Shown here: one piece after another, positions 35,301 to 50,300 of the stretch
Layout of the letters: the number at the start of each line of letters is the position of its first letter
Position numbering within the stretch: the stretch's first letter is position 1
Assembly (NCBI GenBank): GCA_902702965.1
Contig: CACRXP010001127.1
Location: 87,277 to 151,276, forward strand
DNA from: Spirometra erinaceieuropaei
Lineage: Eukaryota > Platyhelminthes > Cestoda > Diphyllobothriidea > Diphyllobothriidae
Direction of reading: 5' to 3'
Length of the DNA: 64,000 nucleotides
Position numbers and translations under genes: made by a program
Notes under the pieces: generated by a model
Told to the model about the DNA's origin: nothing
The model's input: the letters and a program-made list of their open reading frames with translations, nothing else
The model's database searches: none

Positions 35301-38300
35301 GCAGAAGAACAATATGAAAAAATAATGCTTCGTCATATAACATATTTTGGATTATAGGAGAAGTAGTAAGAGAGCTGTAATATCTCGCAAACTTAAATCT
35401 AAACAACTTGCCTATTGCCTGTTTGTAGTTTATACTGGTATATTTACTGCGTTTAACTTTAGTATATCAAAAATAAGGCATTAGTCGCGCATCCATTTGT
35501 CGTGCACTTTCTTTGTCGACATATGTGGGATCTATTTTAATGCAATCCACATCCAATCGTATAATAAAGGAAAATCTCCTTACGGGACATACTCTTCCCG
35601 CCTGATTTAGGGCTCAATCTAGAGCCCCGCCTGCGGTTGCACAGTCACCGGCGATAGGGGATACTAACACCGAAGACCGAAATGGTCATTTCTGATTGAT
35701 TAATTGCCATCTGCCAGCTATAGCCAAAACCGGGTTTTTCCTACCGAGGCTGAAGTCTCCGATTAACTAGTTAAAGGTCCTGAGCCCTAATCACTGAGCC
35801 ACATGCTCGGTTCCCTCTTCCGCTGCAAAAGGTTGGACTTCTAACCAGTTAACTCGGACAAGATCCTCAGAGGTGGCAAAATTTTGGATTTTTCATGGCT
35901 GGCTGGGGATATTAAGCAAGCCAAAATTGGCCGCTCCAGTCGCCCCTACTCAATTCGGTAAGGTAGGCTAATATATTTGGTAAAGCCCTCAATCGAATAA
36001 ATGTGCACTTCATCTCTCACATATGCATTAACGTAAATAGATCCCAGAGTATCCAGAAGCCTAGTAGTATGCTTAGTTATTGCAGAAATGGTGTTCCAGT
36101 AACTCCATTTTATTAATTTATGAGTGCTTTGGCAAAGACATTGAAAATGGACTTGATGTAGGCGGTCAAGTATGCACGAAACGCTGCGCACAGTCAACCG
36201 GCGTTTTATCAAAATGAAGAAATAACCCAGTTACTATGTGAGCGGAACATTACAGCTTACGTCATCGTCGACGTAACTTAGACTTATCATGCCATTATCA
36301 AACAAAAAAGGCAACCTTCCCCATCAAATCGCAGTGGGTTTCATAAAGTTGGGTAAGCAGCACTAGGCAACCAATAGAATCTGCTTTCCTGGCTATTTCC
36401 TAGATATAACTAAAAAAGACATCGTAAATGTAGTTAAAATGAATTTATAAAAGACAGGGGGTAAGAAGTCCGAAGAGTGTTCAGATGATGCTTGTGCTCG
36501 CGTAAAGAGGACTGGGGAATTTGTCAGTGAATATGTCGATCTCAATTTTAAACTAGAGGTATATCCCGAATGGTCTGAAAAAGTAACTTAAATAGGAAAG
36601 TAGATTTTAGCTTTGCTTTTTTAGTATGTAAAAGCCTGTTAATTAAGGCTTATGCTGCATTTTATGCCTGTGTTGTTCGTAGGGAAACATTTTTTCGACC
36701 TGTGAACGGGTCTAGGATCGTTTAACCTCACTGCGTCAAAATGAATGTTCCAAATCGTGCACTTCTAGAATCTTACCCTTTGAATGACTGATATAAGAGG
36801 GTTAATAACGATCTGTTAAAATGGTACCCAACTCAAAGTGATCCTTGAATTTCGTACAGAATTTTCTATCTTAAATAAAACTAGTGTTACCCTACATAAA
36901 CGCTTTTTCACTCCCTGACATATAGATCCGAGTCTATGGCCTGTGCTGGATCACGGGGCGGGGTTATTGAACTGCTCATCACCTATGCTGATGAGATCTT
37001 TCCTGAGTTGGTGGATGACGACAGCTACGAGCTGGAGAACTTGGCCGCAGATAATGGTAAGTTTCTACCAGACGCTAATTTTAATCACCGAAAATGTCGT
37101 CAAAACGGAAAATTTTGTTGCTACGCCTTCGATTGCATGAATCGGAGCGCAATTACGGCTGTGGCGTCTTTCAGCAGCTCTGAAATTGCTTCACAAAGAC
37201 GTTGCGCGAACAAACGGAATGGAGTTTTTCGGGGAATTCTTCTGGGACCTATGTCAGAAAGGGGAGCTGACCGCGTAAATTACGATGCAAAGTGATTTTT
37301 GCGTCGATAGTTGATCCACCAAATATATTGACGATTGTTAAATACCGATTGGTATCTGGATGAGTTGTGAATATAGACTTACTGAACAGCGAAGCCCAGA
37401 GCTAGAACTATAAGGTAATTTGCTGGCGTAGGTTTGCGCTACCATTTATGTTGGTACCAAAAACTTATGTGGCGGACGATTATGCCCTATTTTCTATGTC
37501 AGTATAATTCTATAGTGCTTTGTTTAATTATCGCATAAACGTAGCGTTTTGCATGTTCATGATGCATGGATATTTGGGTCGAAATCCACCAGTCACAGTT
37601 GGATGACCGCGTAGCTAGAAGTATATTTTGGGGGTACATAATACCATTCTAGCAGCACATGTAGTCGTTAAGAAGTTTGCGTTCGCTAATAATGCAATCC
37701 ATTGTTCACTTATTTTAACTGTCAATGTTACGCAGATTCAAGAAATTAAAAAAATAATTTACTGTAGTCAAATTTTGATTCGGGTTGACAAATTTGTGGA
37801 TAGATCAAGGTTTGAAGTGTGCATTTTGTGTAGAAAAGTGAAATACGGTGCGTGACCGATCTCAAGAAATGTTGACCAAAGTTCTGGAATGCATTTCCGA
37901 TTGGGAAGGATTACTGAATTGGGGTTTTTATACTGATTATCGTGCAGCATAACTCTATACCATTTCGGTCTCACCAGGATGTTGGCTTTTGAACACACTT
38001 CTTCTTTGTCTCCTGCCGAAATCGCACTCGGTAATAAAGGACTACTTAATTAGCATGAATTTTGTCTCTATTTTATAGAGAACGTGCACAAAAATATGTC
38101 TTCTTTTGCTCATTTGGTAGGACATCACGTTGTCTTCATATTTGATGCCCGGAGAAAGTGTTTATTTCGGTTTTGAAAAAGTTTCGCAATTCCCGAATAA
38201 TTTTCCGCCTGATCTGCCATTGCATCAGCGTTTAGCAATTTCAGTCTACGGGATGCATACCTCCCGCGTAAGGAAAATCATATATATATCTCTATGCCGT

Positions 38301-41300
38301 TTAGAAGATACCACATAGCGTTAATGAAATTGTACAATGCATCCGGACTGTGTTGGACATTTGATAAAAAGCATTGGTATGCGTAAATGTGTGGTCTTGC
38401 ATTAATGGACATCGCACGGTTTTAAAAATCTCATAATTAGAAACTTTTTTAAGACCAAAATACGCATTTTCTTTGGGCATTAAATATGAAGGAAATGTGA
38501 TTTCCTACCAAATGAACAAAAGAAAGTGTATTTTGTGCATGTTTTCTATAAATATTTGAATTTCTAAGGTTATCTAAAATCAAAAGGAAAAATGCATGCT
38601 ATTATAAGCAGTCATTTTTTACCAAGTGCGGTATCGGCAGCAGGTTAAAAGAAGTGCATTCAAAAGCCGACATCCTGGCGAGTCAGAAATGTCACAGGGT
38701 TATGTTGCACGATAATCAGTATAACAACCCAACTTAGTAACCCTTTCTAATCGAGAACGTAATTCAGAATTTCGGCCATTTCATGAGATCGGTCACGCAC
38801 TGCATTTTAAGATAAATTACACCAACTTTGCATGGCAGCCTCTAGCATTTATAAACGAAAAACATTTCTTTAGGGCAAATCTTGAAAATGGCCTTTAGTG
38901 CTAAGAGTTTTGCGAAAATTCTGTTTTTACGATAGAGAAAAATCGGATCTTATTTCGCAACTGTACCTGCACTAGACATGGCCCCGTCTAACCCCCCCTA
39001 ACGCTAATCCAACCATTACCCTCTAATCCTTACTCCTAACCGTGACCCCTAACCTCTGACACTAACCCCTGACAGATGCGGCTAAGAAATAAGGTTTTGT
39101 CCCCAGAAGTCCGATAGCACACGAATGTTTTCAGTTACTCAGCAACAGGCCACTACAACTGCATGAAGAATGAAATCATGGACAATGAACGAGGTTTGTG
39201 TCTCGGGGGTATGGATTGCACAAAATCGTTGTTCCAACGCCGCCTGAATGACGGAGCCAGCATGCTAAAGACGTTTGGGCTGGAAGGGGGGGAGGGATAC
39301 GGGTCCTGTGAGAGGTTGTTAGGGTTGTCTGCGGACTGATAGCCAGGCTAAAACAGCTCCTTCTTAACGTGACCTACGGCATACTCACGAATTTGAGATT
39401 TAAGCGGCTCAACCGCCGTTTTGTGGAATCCTGGTGCTTGTGCTTTGGGGGGGGGACAGGTCGTGCATGTGTCGCGCGCAGCCAAGGTTAATAGATATGT
39501 CAACCACCGCGTCCATTCCCCGCACATGTCAACTGACTGGCTCGGTGAGATGTTGGGTTTTTGAAATGGGAGGGGACAGTGAGGTGGACGACTCAGCACA
39601 TTTTCCGCACTATAAACAATCTGACGCGCTTGAAGCTATCACAATGCGCTAAAAGCCGTGATTGATAAAGTGGCCTTCTGAAAGATTATTTGGACCTAGT
39701 AGTCGACCCAGTGTTGTGTGTTTGTGTGGAGTAGCTGACTGGTGGTCTGAGCACCAGGCTGCAATGGCTCCTTCTTAACATGGGATCTGAGCCAAGTGTG
39801 ACGACAGGCCTAGGGGCGGCTCCGGCCCTGGCAGACACCATTTTGTTTTTGGTTAAAATCTCATCAGCTGCTGTAAGAACCATGGGGTGTGGAGTAGATT
39901 GCGGGCTCCACTGTGCCATGCACCTGCGCACCCTCCTACCACCGCTCCAGGCGGGGGAGGAGGAGGGAGTGCGGTTGACGCTGCGCAAGTCTACACTCAC
40001 GATAAACTGAATTCGCGCGCAAGTCACCGTGCCTACCCCACTTCGTTGTGGAACACACGGTGAACATCGTCGGCAGCGACGATCGCAGTATCCGGTTGTC
40101 TGTCACTTTCGCGGAACAGGTGTGAATGACATCAGGAGGATAGGACGGCGTACAAACGCCACCTGGACTTGACCAGGAAAAACAGAGTACCCTTATCAAC
40201 GTCTGCTGACAACATAGTGCCGGATTAACTAACCGAATAGTCCTTTAGAGTAGTGTGCTGGCGCTCGGTAAATAGATTAAAGGGCTTCTTTGGAGTGGAC
40301 TTAGTGATTCGTATCCATTAAATGTGAGGGAATTTAAGTTGAAATCGACCGATTTTTCCCTTTGTCTAGTCAGCAGGGTATGTGCTGGCGTATCCTCTTT
40401 TCTAGACGCCTCGATGCACGGTCAGTATATGCCGTTCCACAGGAAAGGGCTAATAAATAAATGCACATTGAGGTACCCCACAGCGACAGTCGGTCTTTGT
40501 CCCCCAACCTGAGGAGGAAATAGTTCGCCGCGGTAAAGGTGCTTGTGATGGCTGTTCGTAGACTTCGTCTCACTAATTAACATGCAGCGTCTCCCAGAAT
40601 AAGTGGCCTTAGAAATAAGTCTTACTTTTCTGCAGTTGTAGCGGCAGGCGCTGTGGCCCCCTTTGTGATATTCCGGAGGATGTACCCCTACTGCTAGAGT
40701 CCCGCTGAATTTACTTCACTGACGGGCATTGCTTAAGTCTTTGCTCTAGCTACGGCTACGATTTAACAGTGCAATTACTACACTGAAGGGCTTTTTTCCT
40801 GTAAGTGAGTTGTCAACTTTCCCGAAAGTAAACATTATTTAAATATATGCGTGCAGTGTTGGTTATTTTTTCATTGCTTTCGATAGCTTTGCTATCACAA
40901 AGTAGACCCCTGCCAACGTATGAGTCACTGCATAGGAATTGGTTTCCAATGCACGTTTCAGTAGACCACGGAAGGAGGCGAATTATTCTAAAAATGCTTG
41001 TACTTGTTCAAGGTGGCATACCTTTTTAATTGCAAGTAGGGAGCAGTTAATCGCGAGCGATGTAATCAGTGGTTGAAGGGGTGGGCATGAGAGAAGGAAG
41101 CGTTGGAAAGGTTATCACGGACCATGTATCCCTCGTCACACCCAGCAACCGCACTGACCTCTCATTTTTCACATTTACAAACGCCAACTTACTGCGCCCT
41201 CCATCCAAACATTCAATTTCATCTTGCGTGTGTACACTCGCCTCAAACGTTTGCAATTATCCTCCCCAATTAACTTTCAACACAAAATTGCTGGTCAAAT

Positions 41301-44300
41301 GAAAATCTACTAAGAAAGACTCCTCCCCACACCCTGGTTGACTGCTGGCCTGTTCGCAGGCCTGACCAAATGTAAGCTATTGTAGCAGTTGTGAGCAGGC
41401 TAAATTGCCTGCTGTTTGAAGAGTAGCCCAACATTGCAATTAACAGCGCAAAATATTTAGTGCGACATTTCCCTTCGCAGTAGATTGCGACCGTGAAATT
41501 ATGAAAAAGTTTTCAGAACTGGTTATGTGTGAACTGAAACTTAAGGCGAAGTCGAAGATAAAGGGGCCGTCTTAGAATAGAGGGTATTCTGAGAACAAAT
41601 CCATGCTACCCAAAATACTGATTATTGAAGTCCTTCTGGATAAGAAAGTGCATATTCAGGAAGGAACATTTTTGGCTTTTCATGTGCTGGTTCTACCTAC
41701 GGAATCCGTTTGAGCTCTCATTTGTTGTCCTCGATAGTAACACCGATTACGCACTTCATTTAAGAAATTTTTTAAATTCTTATAAAATGTGTTTCTGTTT
41801 TCGGAAAGCGTGCTTAGTAAATTGTTTGCAGATCCTGCCTCTGTTTTCGCATAAAAAGTACAACTCAAGTAAAAGCATGGGACCAATTTAATGTCCTCAT
41901 TTAGGAACCCATGTATTTTTGGGTTTTTGATGTTTAGCAGACAATTTACTGAGCTTTAGTTTACCCAGCCTATTTCAAGTGCTCCTTTTCTAGTGACCTT
42001 TCTACACCCATCGGTCTATCAAACGATCGTGCATTTAAAAGACCTTTGCAATCCTTTGATTTTATGACTTCCTGGCTTCGCTTCTTTTCCGCAGACTCTT
42101 TCGGGTGTTTTATTGCCTCTGGCTTTGATCAGCTCCTTTCATGTCCGTTTTTGAAACTTCATCAACGTGTTTCCTGGAAAAAACCGCTGGATTGTCTTTT
42201 TACGCCATCGGGTTGTGCCAAATCTACCCTCGTCTTTGCTCCCATACGAATGCCCACAGCTCGAACTCTTGTTAAGTACCTCTATGCGCTTGCCTAATGG
42301 CCATGCAGCCGCTCTTTATTGTAAGAAATGTCCTAGGATGAATACTGTTGTATAAAATCCCAATGACAACGACAGATAAAATCATAGTTTTTTTCGCAAC
42401 AGGCAAGGGGACTGGTAACTGGCAAGCACAAAACGATGTGACTGACCACATTTAGTAAACCTGTCGCTAACTAGACAGTAGCATTTAGATACACTCTTCC
42501 CAGTGACAAGCCTGACACAAAGCTCGAATATTTTATCTATTGCGGCATGGCGGTTTTACATTAGGAATTCCATGACCTCGCGGAACAACAGTAATTGGAA
42601 TAAAATTTTTACTACGCTGTACAGCAGTTGTTATAAGAGTGCATAAAGACTGCTATCCCTTATCCTGTTTGCAGGAAATTTCGCCCAATACAAAAATTAT
42701 GTGAGAAAGTCCACATACTCCGCCTTGTAAAATATTGCAGTTATGGTGGGTATGTGAATCCTCCTCCACAAATATCCATGTGATCTATTATCACCACTAC
42801 CATTTTATTTCTACCTAGTACAGTACACATAACGCTCAGTGAAGGTATAACGGTAGCTTCTACGATCCTTCAGACGTTTTCTACACATCAGCGTTACCGA
42901 AATCTAGATGATAGCAATACTCAACTGTTTGTAATAAAACTGAACGCGGAAAGGATCTGACAGTGTTGTCTATGTAGAGTAGTAATATCTGACAGGCAGC
43001 AAACAATTGTAATCGCTATCGACCATTCAAAGTACGGACGTTTCTCCTTAAAACATTAATTTTGAAGGCATGAGCCTTTACTGCTGAAAAAAATTACGAA
43101 ATGTATATGAATAGGATCCAGAACATGCAACATATTCCCCCTTCTGAGACTCTGCATTTACATTGGGTTTTTCAATACGTCTGCATTTTCAAAACTTATG
43201 TAGACAAACAAACTCCTAAGGCAAAAGAATGCACACTTGTTAATCAAATACTCATAATTAACAATCATGACGTTTTCTGTTATTCACTGAAATATGTCGA
43301 CACAATTCCAATAAAATAGCTTGGACTCATGAGTACATAGGCTATCAGTCAGCTTCTGGAACTATTCGCTGTTGTCGAATATAACCTCACCAATGCAACT
43401 TCATAGTGACCAACGAAGGTGACGGTCTTTCAGAAGTGCAGGGTCCATTCGGCATGTGGCCATTTGAACAGCTTGAGAGGTTGGACGTCAGGCGCTGTCC
43501 GGCTGCGGCATCGGTTGGCCCAAGCCGTCGCGCAGTTCATGCCTACTGGTTACGGTTAAACAAAGCTTGGTTTCCCTCCCTCCCAAGCGGATTAAGAGGC
43601 TGAGACGCTGTCTACTCACTTCGACCCATTCCGGCCTGTCCAGGCTTTACGTTGACGTATTAGTGCCAGTTTCCATAGTCAGTGGCTATGAAGGAGGCAA
43701 ATCCTTGTTTGTTTCCATGGTTGTTCCTGTGTTGTTGAAGCAGTCGACAGCAGATGCGAGGTGCTGTACCTTCATCTTTTGGATTTTATCAAAAGGTTTT
43801 AAATGGTTGGGGGAGGTGTGCTTGTGTCAGGGCAATTTGTGCGCCGACGTCCTCCAAAACAGCAGGCAGATGGCCCACATTGAAGCCGCTCAGAAGTTTG
43901 TACTTTAAAGACGCCCTTTTAATTCGCCGAGCCAATATTGAGGATTTTATTACAGCCTTGCATTCCTTTCATACGCGGCAGAAATGTCACGATAGGGTTT
44001 GCTATGGCTCACACCCTCAACGAAGAAAAATGAATAGGCGGATGCCGAAGTCGGGAATTTTATTCACTTAATGTCTTATTATTTAAGCAAAACTAAAAAC
44101 ATTATTAACGAGTGTAGGAAACTGACAAAAGTAGCAATGTAGAGAGAAAACTTATCTGGAAAAATAAGCAACTAAAGCTGTTGAAAAAGCTGCATTTACA
44201 AACTCTACATAGTGCCAGTGATAGCGGATTAGCTAGACCCACAGTCGGAAAGCTACTGACGCAGACAGCACTTGAGCCTAAGAATTATACTTATTTAACA

Positions 44301-47300
44301 TTTTCATACTTTCAGCGCTAAGAAGCCTGAAGTTTGTCATAAAATCATGCCGATTCCATAACCAGGAAAAGTAGCATCCAGATGAAACAAGTAACTAAAT
44401 CCTGATGACTTAACTACTGAAATCGTGCATAAAATAACTCGCTCAAGAGCAACCGGAATATGAGCAAAGAGTTTCAAACTTATCCTATAAATGTCAGTTA
44501 TAAATCCTCCTGTTTGCCCCTATCAAAATAATCAGATTTAAAGTAGACGCCATCCCTTTACATTCTGCTGCCTCTTTTTAAAAGATTTATCGGACATCAG
44601 CAAAGAAGTCACTTAATGTCATTAAAAACGATGTGGGCGCACAGTAAAGTAAGATAATAGTTGTTAAATTTGTCATATGCGTTAAACTTCTAAATTATAG
44701 TATCACCTCGCAAAAATTATTTCGAGGAACAAATTTTCCTCACCTGCGTAATGGTGGTCGTTAACAATCGGGCGGACCCCTGCACTGGCATTTCGCAAGC
44801 AGTGTTTTTAAGGTAGTATGAGTATTTGAAAATAGGTTTGCCTGAAAAAGAAAGAATAAATAGAGTTTTTATGCGTTTATCGCGTAAAGTTAATTTTGCC
44901 GTCAGTCTACGTCACCAATGATTCCTGTGTAGAGGATCGAGTTCGTCCGCATGACTGTTGTAGGTTTTTAGTTCAGGCCCTATGCAAACAATTTTCAACA
45001 ACTCGAGGAAGTGGCAAGCCTCCACAATTGACACGGTACTCGAAAATGGTACGGATCCAGCTTGCGATCACTTATTCGGTCTTGCGTACGACATTCAGCA
45101 AGTCGGGAATCCGAGGTAACAGTGTCGGTATTCCTTAACTGCGATGGCGACATATGAGTCCAACGTAGTCATTCTCGACCTATGCTCGATGAATCCTTCG
45201 TAGAAATGTACGTCTTCTTTAAATTTTATATTCAAAGGAAGTATATAATTCAGTTTTAAAAACCTTTTCAATTCCCGAATGATTTTGATCCCGATCTGCT
45301 GTTACACTTGCAGTCAGGGCTTCCAGACTACAAGTTCTATATCTTCCGCCCATAAAACCAAACGTTCTGCTACGGTATTAATAGGAGATTATAAAAGTTA
45401 GCAGTGAATTTGGGCCATATTGTATACTTCACAAGCAATATCAATAAATGCGGAGACAGGAGATTTTATGAACCAGCATTTCACTGTCTTAAAAATCTCA
45501 TAAATAGAAACTGTTTAAAGCCAGCATATGCTTCTCCTTTAAGTATAAATTTAAAGGGGACATTATTTTCTACTAAATGAGTATTTTTGTGCCTATTTTC
45601 TATGAAATGTATTTGATTTCGTAAGGGCCCTCGAAACTCGCTGAGAAAAAGTCGTGCTACTTAAGTATTCACTTTAGCATAGTGCGGTTTTTGCATGCGG
45701 CCAGAAAGAAGTTTATTCCAGAGCTGACATCTTGAAGTAGCTCAATTACCATGAATCAAAAACGCATTTCAGGATTGGGGTTAGTGTTTCATGAGTCAGC
45801 ACATCTACTGTATTTCCTTAACGCTTCCTAAAGACTATTAGACGAGATAATAGGTTATTTCCGAACTCAAATTTAGACATCGATTAAAATTAAAAAATTT
45901 GTTTAAAAATCCCAACCTTTGTGTTTTTTTACCGAACGCCGAGAGGTAAGAATGCATCTCCATGTGTAGTCGTCTCAGCATTTATTTATTTCCCCAAACG
46001 ATAAGGCATACAATTACCACATAATTAACCTCGTTCCCCATAGGCGCTTTATATCCTGTATTACACTTTAAGATGCACCCTCGACAAAACGCAGTCATGA
46101 AGCCTCATTAAAATCAGGTTTTTTTCCCCAAACAATATGCACCTGAGTAAATATATGTCGACTTGTTTTGTTATTGGATCGGCAGTTGCTATTCCCATCC
46201 AGGTGCGTTTCGCCCGGTTTAATTTTTTATGAATCAAATAAATGGCTCAGTCTTTTGCAACAAAAATCACCGATACTTCAATCTACGCATTCTGCAACTT
46301 GTGACGGTGACCGTATTTACATCATAACATTGTCAACAACGTCAGACCTGTTAACCGTCATCAGCCTGCCATACATAGCCTTGAGGCTTGAACTCGCTAC
46401 CTGTTTGTTAAAAGTTTAGTGCTCTAAGGATTCAGTGGTGAGCTGCTTGTCCCTTCGGCTCGGTGAGCTTTTAACTATCAATTCACGTGTTCCAGCCTTA
46501 TAGGTCGCATCCCTCGGGGTTAAATACGGTTGTCTTATGACGGCCCACAAGCTAGAAAGTCGGTCATGCCTATATGATTCGCCGCTATGCGGCTGTTTGC
46601 CGGGCTCGAAGGAGAACCTCAAGGCACAGCTGGATGAGTGAGTTCCCTTAAATGATCAGTGCGCGTCCCTCTACCATCGTCTTTGGATCTTTGCTCACAA
46701 GCATAATTCCCTGGTGTGCAATATAAAATCCGGAAGTGAAGAGGCCATTTTGGTACAGTGAAATCTGATAGGGGATTTGCGGAAAATCCAGGAGATGCAA
46801 CGTAATTATCATTAGCAGATTTTCAGCTCATTTTCAACCTGGTAGTCCGTTCTCATTTTTTAACCAATATGTAGCTTTAGCACAATCCCACTTCTTTGGT
46901 TCTCACCTACCGGGCTAGGACGAGGCCAGTCATTGGGAAAAATAATTGTTGGTGGTCAGTTATCGTTTGTAAATTTACGGTCTTTGCACGGAATGTAATC
47001 TCAGTGAACTGCTTTCTTTTCTAAAATGATGAGTCCGCGCAGGACGAAAATAATTTAAGCCTAGAAATGATTTGTAACGACGTTGGCCAATTTAAACATG
47101 ACTGCTATTCCTCTCCCACAGAGGACCCCTTCGGAGAAATCGAGGCTCAACCGCCTGCCGGGGGTTGTGACTCTGTCTGCGCAAAAGACCTTCATAGTGT
47201 CGACAACAGCCAGCACACGCCACGGCTCGTTCCCACTACCGAGTTAGGACGTCGTGCACAGCGCTGCAGGAACGAGTTTACACGACAGGGTCGGGTTTTC

Positions 47301-50300
47301 CGCAGCCTCCCACAACGTCTGAAAGTGAAGCACTCCATCGCCAGCGCGCCATCGACCCCTCGGAGCTTGCCTAACTGGCAGGCTATTTTTACCGGTCGAC
47401 CGCAATCCTCGCAGACCTCCGCTTCCATCGCCTCGTGCGGAAATAAAGGTCAGCCGTCACCTCGATCTGCACCGACCACAGGCCCGCCACGACGTTCTCT
47501 GACACCCGTTTTTAGCGCTTCGGAGAGGTTAAGGAATAATCTCGCACCTCCTGCTGGCCCTGCGCGCGGTTCTCTGCCAGACACCAACGCACACACGGTT
47601 GCCCAAAATCGCCACAACACGGCGCTTAACGCCTCTGAGGTGCTTTCCTCGACGGATGCCACCGATGAGAGTATCCAGCCGAGGTTTCCGGGCGGGTGGT
47701 CTGAGGGAGAAAATGTCAACACCTCCGCAGTCGGTCGGACCACATCTGAGGACTCGAACTGGAAGCAGCCAGCATCCCGATACGGGGTCTATTATGGTGA
47801 TTCTCTCAGTTTGGACAGCCATCTAACCCTGGAAGAGGTGGAAGCGCAGCATGAACCGAGTCAGTGTGAGGACAGGGCGCAGAAGTCCTTCCCGCACCCA
47901 CGCAGCGATCTTCAAAGACGATATCAGGAGTGGCGAAGGGCTATGCTTGATAGCAGTGAACAGACAGAGCCCCTGGGCAGCAGGTTCTTTCACGGAGACC
48001 TCTATGACACACTGTTCACCCTACAGACCCTCAATAACGTCTCAGGGCTGGAGGACTTCCTGACGCGGGTTCGATCCGTCTACGAAGCACGAACGTCCAT
48101 TAAGAAGGCAACGACAGAAGATGCAGGCGTGGCAGAATCTGTCCCCTGTAGCGGGCAGGTGGCGTGCGAAGCCCTACAGAATATAGCGGCGACACCAGGA
48201 TCTACCAGCGAAAACGCACCACATGGTATGAGTGTTCATGTTGTGCCTTTTTTCCTCGACTAGAGTAGGACTCCGATCTCCGGCTTTTACACCCTGTCTC
48301 ATGGTTTTTTGCGGAAGTGAACTTAATTTCTTGTATGAGTGACGACTGGTTTTGAACACAACCTGGCAATATGACTGGCGTATACTCCGTTGTAAACGAT
48401 CGTATTTTTTAAGTACCAGAGGATGCTGATAACTCGTTTACAGATCTATGATGTCTCAGTTAATATATGTCCGATCGAAATTGTGAACACTACCACTAGA
48501 CTTGCTTCCGTTAGTTGACCACGATGCCCACAAAGCCCATCGTTGACAGAGGTTTTTAAGGTGATGTTGAGATTGAAACTTCTAAGGAGGTATTGACGGC
48601 TGAATGCGTTAAGTTTTGATAAAGTGGACTGTATCAGGGGACAAAAGATTTCATCTGTAGTTGCTAGTCCGAACGTCAAGCGAGAGATAAAGCGCAATGT
48701 TTGGAAAAGGACTTTCATAAATTCCAAATCGAAATATTGCATTGTTGTTATAAGGATAGTACAGTTTTTGGTGATATTATCCTCCGCAGTTTAACTTCCG
48801 CAAGCCACGCCCTAATTCCAGAAATCGCTCAAAATACAAGGTTTTGCAAGCATATCTTATTGCCCTCCGACGCATTTTAATGGCGGTTCACTTGCTCGTA
48901 AAACATCAAATACCAGTCACCTCTGTTTAGTCACATTTCAGCAAAAGTGCTGCAAAAGGCACATTCTGGGATCAAGTGTTAGCCTCCACAGTAGACAAAT
49001 GTTTCTTTAACTTTACATGTGGATACAGAATCTATAAAATCATATTATCTTCACTCAAATTCCAGTGTAAATTCTGTCACCAGCCAGTCGTAAAATTATG
49101 CCATTCGTTTGCAGACGTGACCTTACAAATTGGACGGCACAAAGCAAGTCAGTGTAGGTGTTTGGTCAACGTCAATATATTTGCCTGTTCCTCGCCAGCG
49201 CATGTTTCGACAGCTAATAATATATTTGACATTATGATGGATTAATGGGTAAATAACTGTAGTAGTCGACATGAAGTTCTTTTATCCTCGACTGTTTATC
49301 TAATAATTTAAATCCTTAGCTGTGTGTGTATGTGTGTATTGGCGGACTGGTGGGCTGAGAGCCAAGCTGAAGCGGATCCTTCTCAACGTGACCCAGGGCA
49401 CTCTCACGCATGTGAGATGCACGCCACCCAACGCCTGTTGCGTGCATATGGCGCGCGCAGACAAACTCACAAGATAATAGTGAACAGGCGAGTTCCAGGT
49501 AGCATTTCAGAAAACGAAGATGCGATCACTGGAAGAAGAAATTTTTTGGCCTGACGTTTCGGATTCTCAATCGAACCCATCATCAGAGACAGTCGCAGAT
49601 AAGGATAATAGTGGCACAAGGAATATGGTATTTATAGCACGCGGCTGTCGTGAGACCATATGCGTACTGCAATAAGCAGCTCTCGCAATCACTGCTGGGG
49701 TCGTAATTGATGCGATAGTGGCTTGTCCGTCCGCATTTGAGTCGTTAATGACCGTGATTTCGCCAACCGTGCTGGATGCTGGTGTGACGATTGCTCGGCA
49801 AATTGGCCCATTGCCACTGGGATAATTGCTCGACCACGCCATCTCCACGTGACCGATTCCCCTGCTCAGGGAATATCTCAGCAAGGAATACGATAACGGG
49901 AGGTCATTGCGCTTGTTGATGGATTGCGGGCCTGAAACCCATGGCTCGAGCAGCTCGCGGCTCACGAAATTGTCACCCCTTGCGAGGATTTCGGCCTCTT
50001 GAAATTTGAAAATATGGCCGGGTCCCATTGAGTGTGCGGCCACCTGAGAGTTAGCGTCTCCCCGCCTCACTGCTGCTGCGTGCTCGGCAATTCGCGTACG
50101 GAGTAATCTCCCAATTTCTCCGACGTAGTTGCTTTGTCTGCCACTGCATCAGATCCGGTATACGACTCCTGACGTTACCTGCTGCGGCAATGGGCCTTTC
50201 GGCCTAAGGACCTGGCGTCTGATGGTTGCTTCCGGCCTGCGTGCAACCCTAACCCCAAGTGAAATGTGACGACGACTGACGGCTTCCGAGACGTTCATCG

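Larger units (their letters stand above)
31101..36925 (+). other. Intron 7 (5,825 bp)
   Basis: Donor GTGAGT, acceptor CTGACATATAG. Contents: a degenerate TTAGGG-like tract (31150-31280), a LINE 3'-end remnant (31602-32160, reverse), an AT dinucleotide repeat (33315-33338), a CTA triplet repeat (34041-34109) and a SINE-B copy (35590-35880). The long AT-rich stretches 32300-33300, 34120-35580 and 35950-36900 hold nothing I recognise. Confidence 0.85.
37057..47121 (+). other. Intron 8 (10,065 bp)
   Basis: Donor GTAAGT, acceptor TTCCTCTCCCACAG. Contents: a short dispersed repeat (37560-37660), foldback MITE-5 (37846-38802), a degenerate CCCTAA tract (38985-39075), a family-C repeat (39330-40130), a GIY-YIG fragment (40360-40573, reverse), truncated foldback MITE-6 (45190-45810) and a SINE-B pair (46310-46672). 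The interval 40600-45180 is mostly AT-rich; a GC-richer island at 43410-44060 has several open frames, but I recognise none. Confidence 0.85.

Noticed and set aside
43406..44071. GC-richer island with open frames of 65-113 codons
   Set aside because: No recognisable domain in any frame of either strand and no splice pattern; may be an old repeat.
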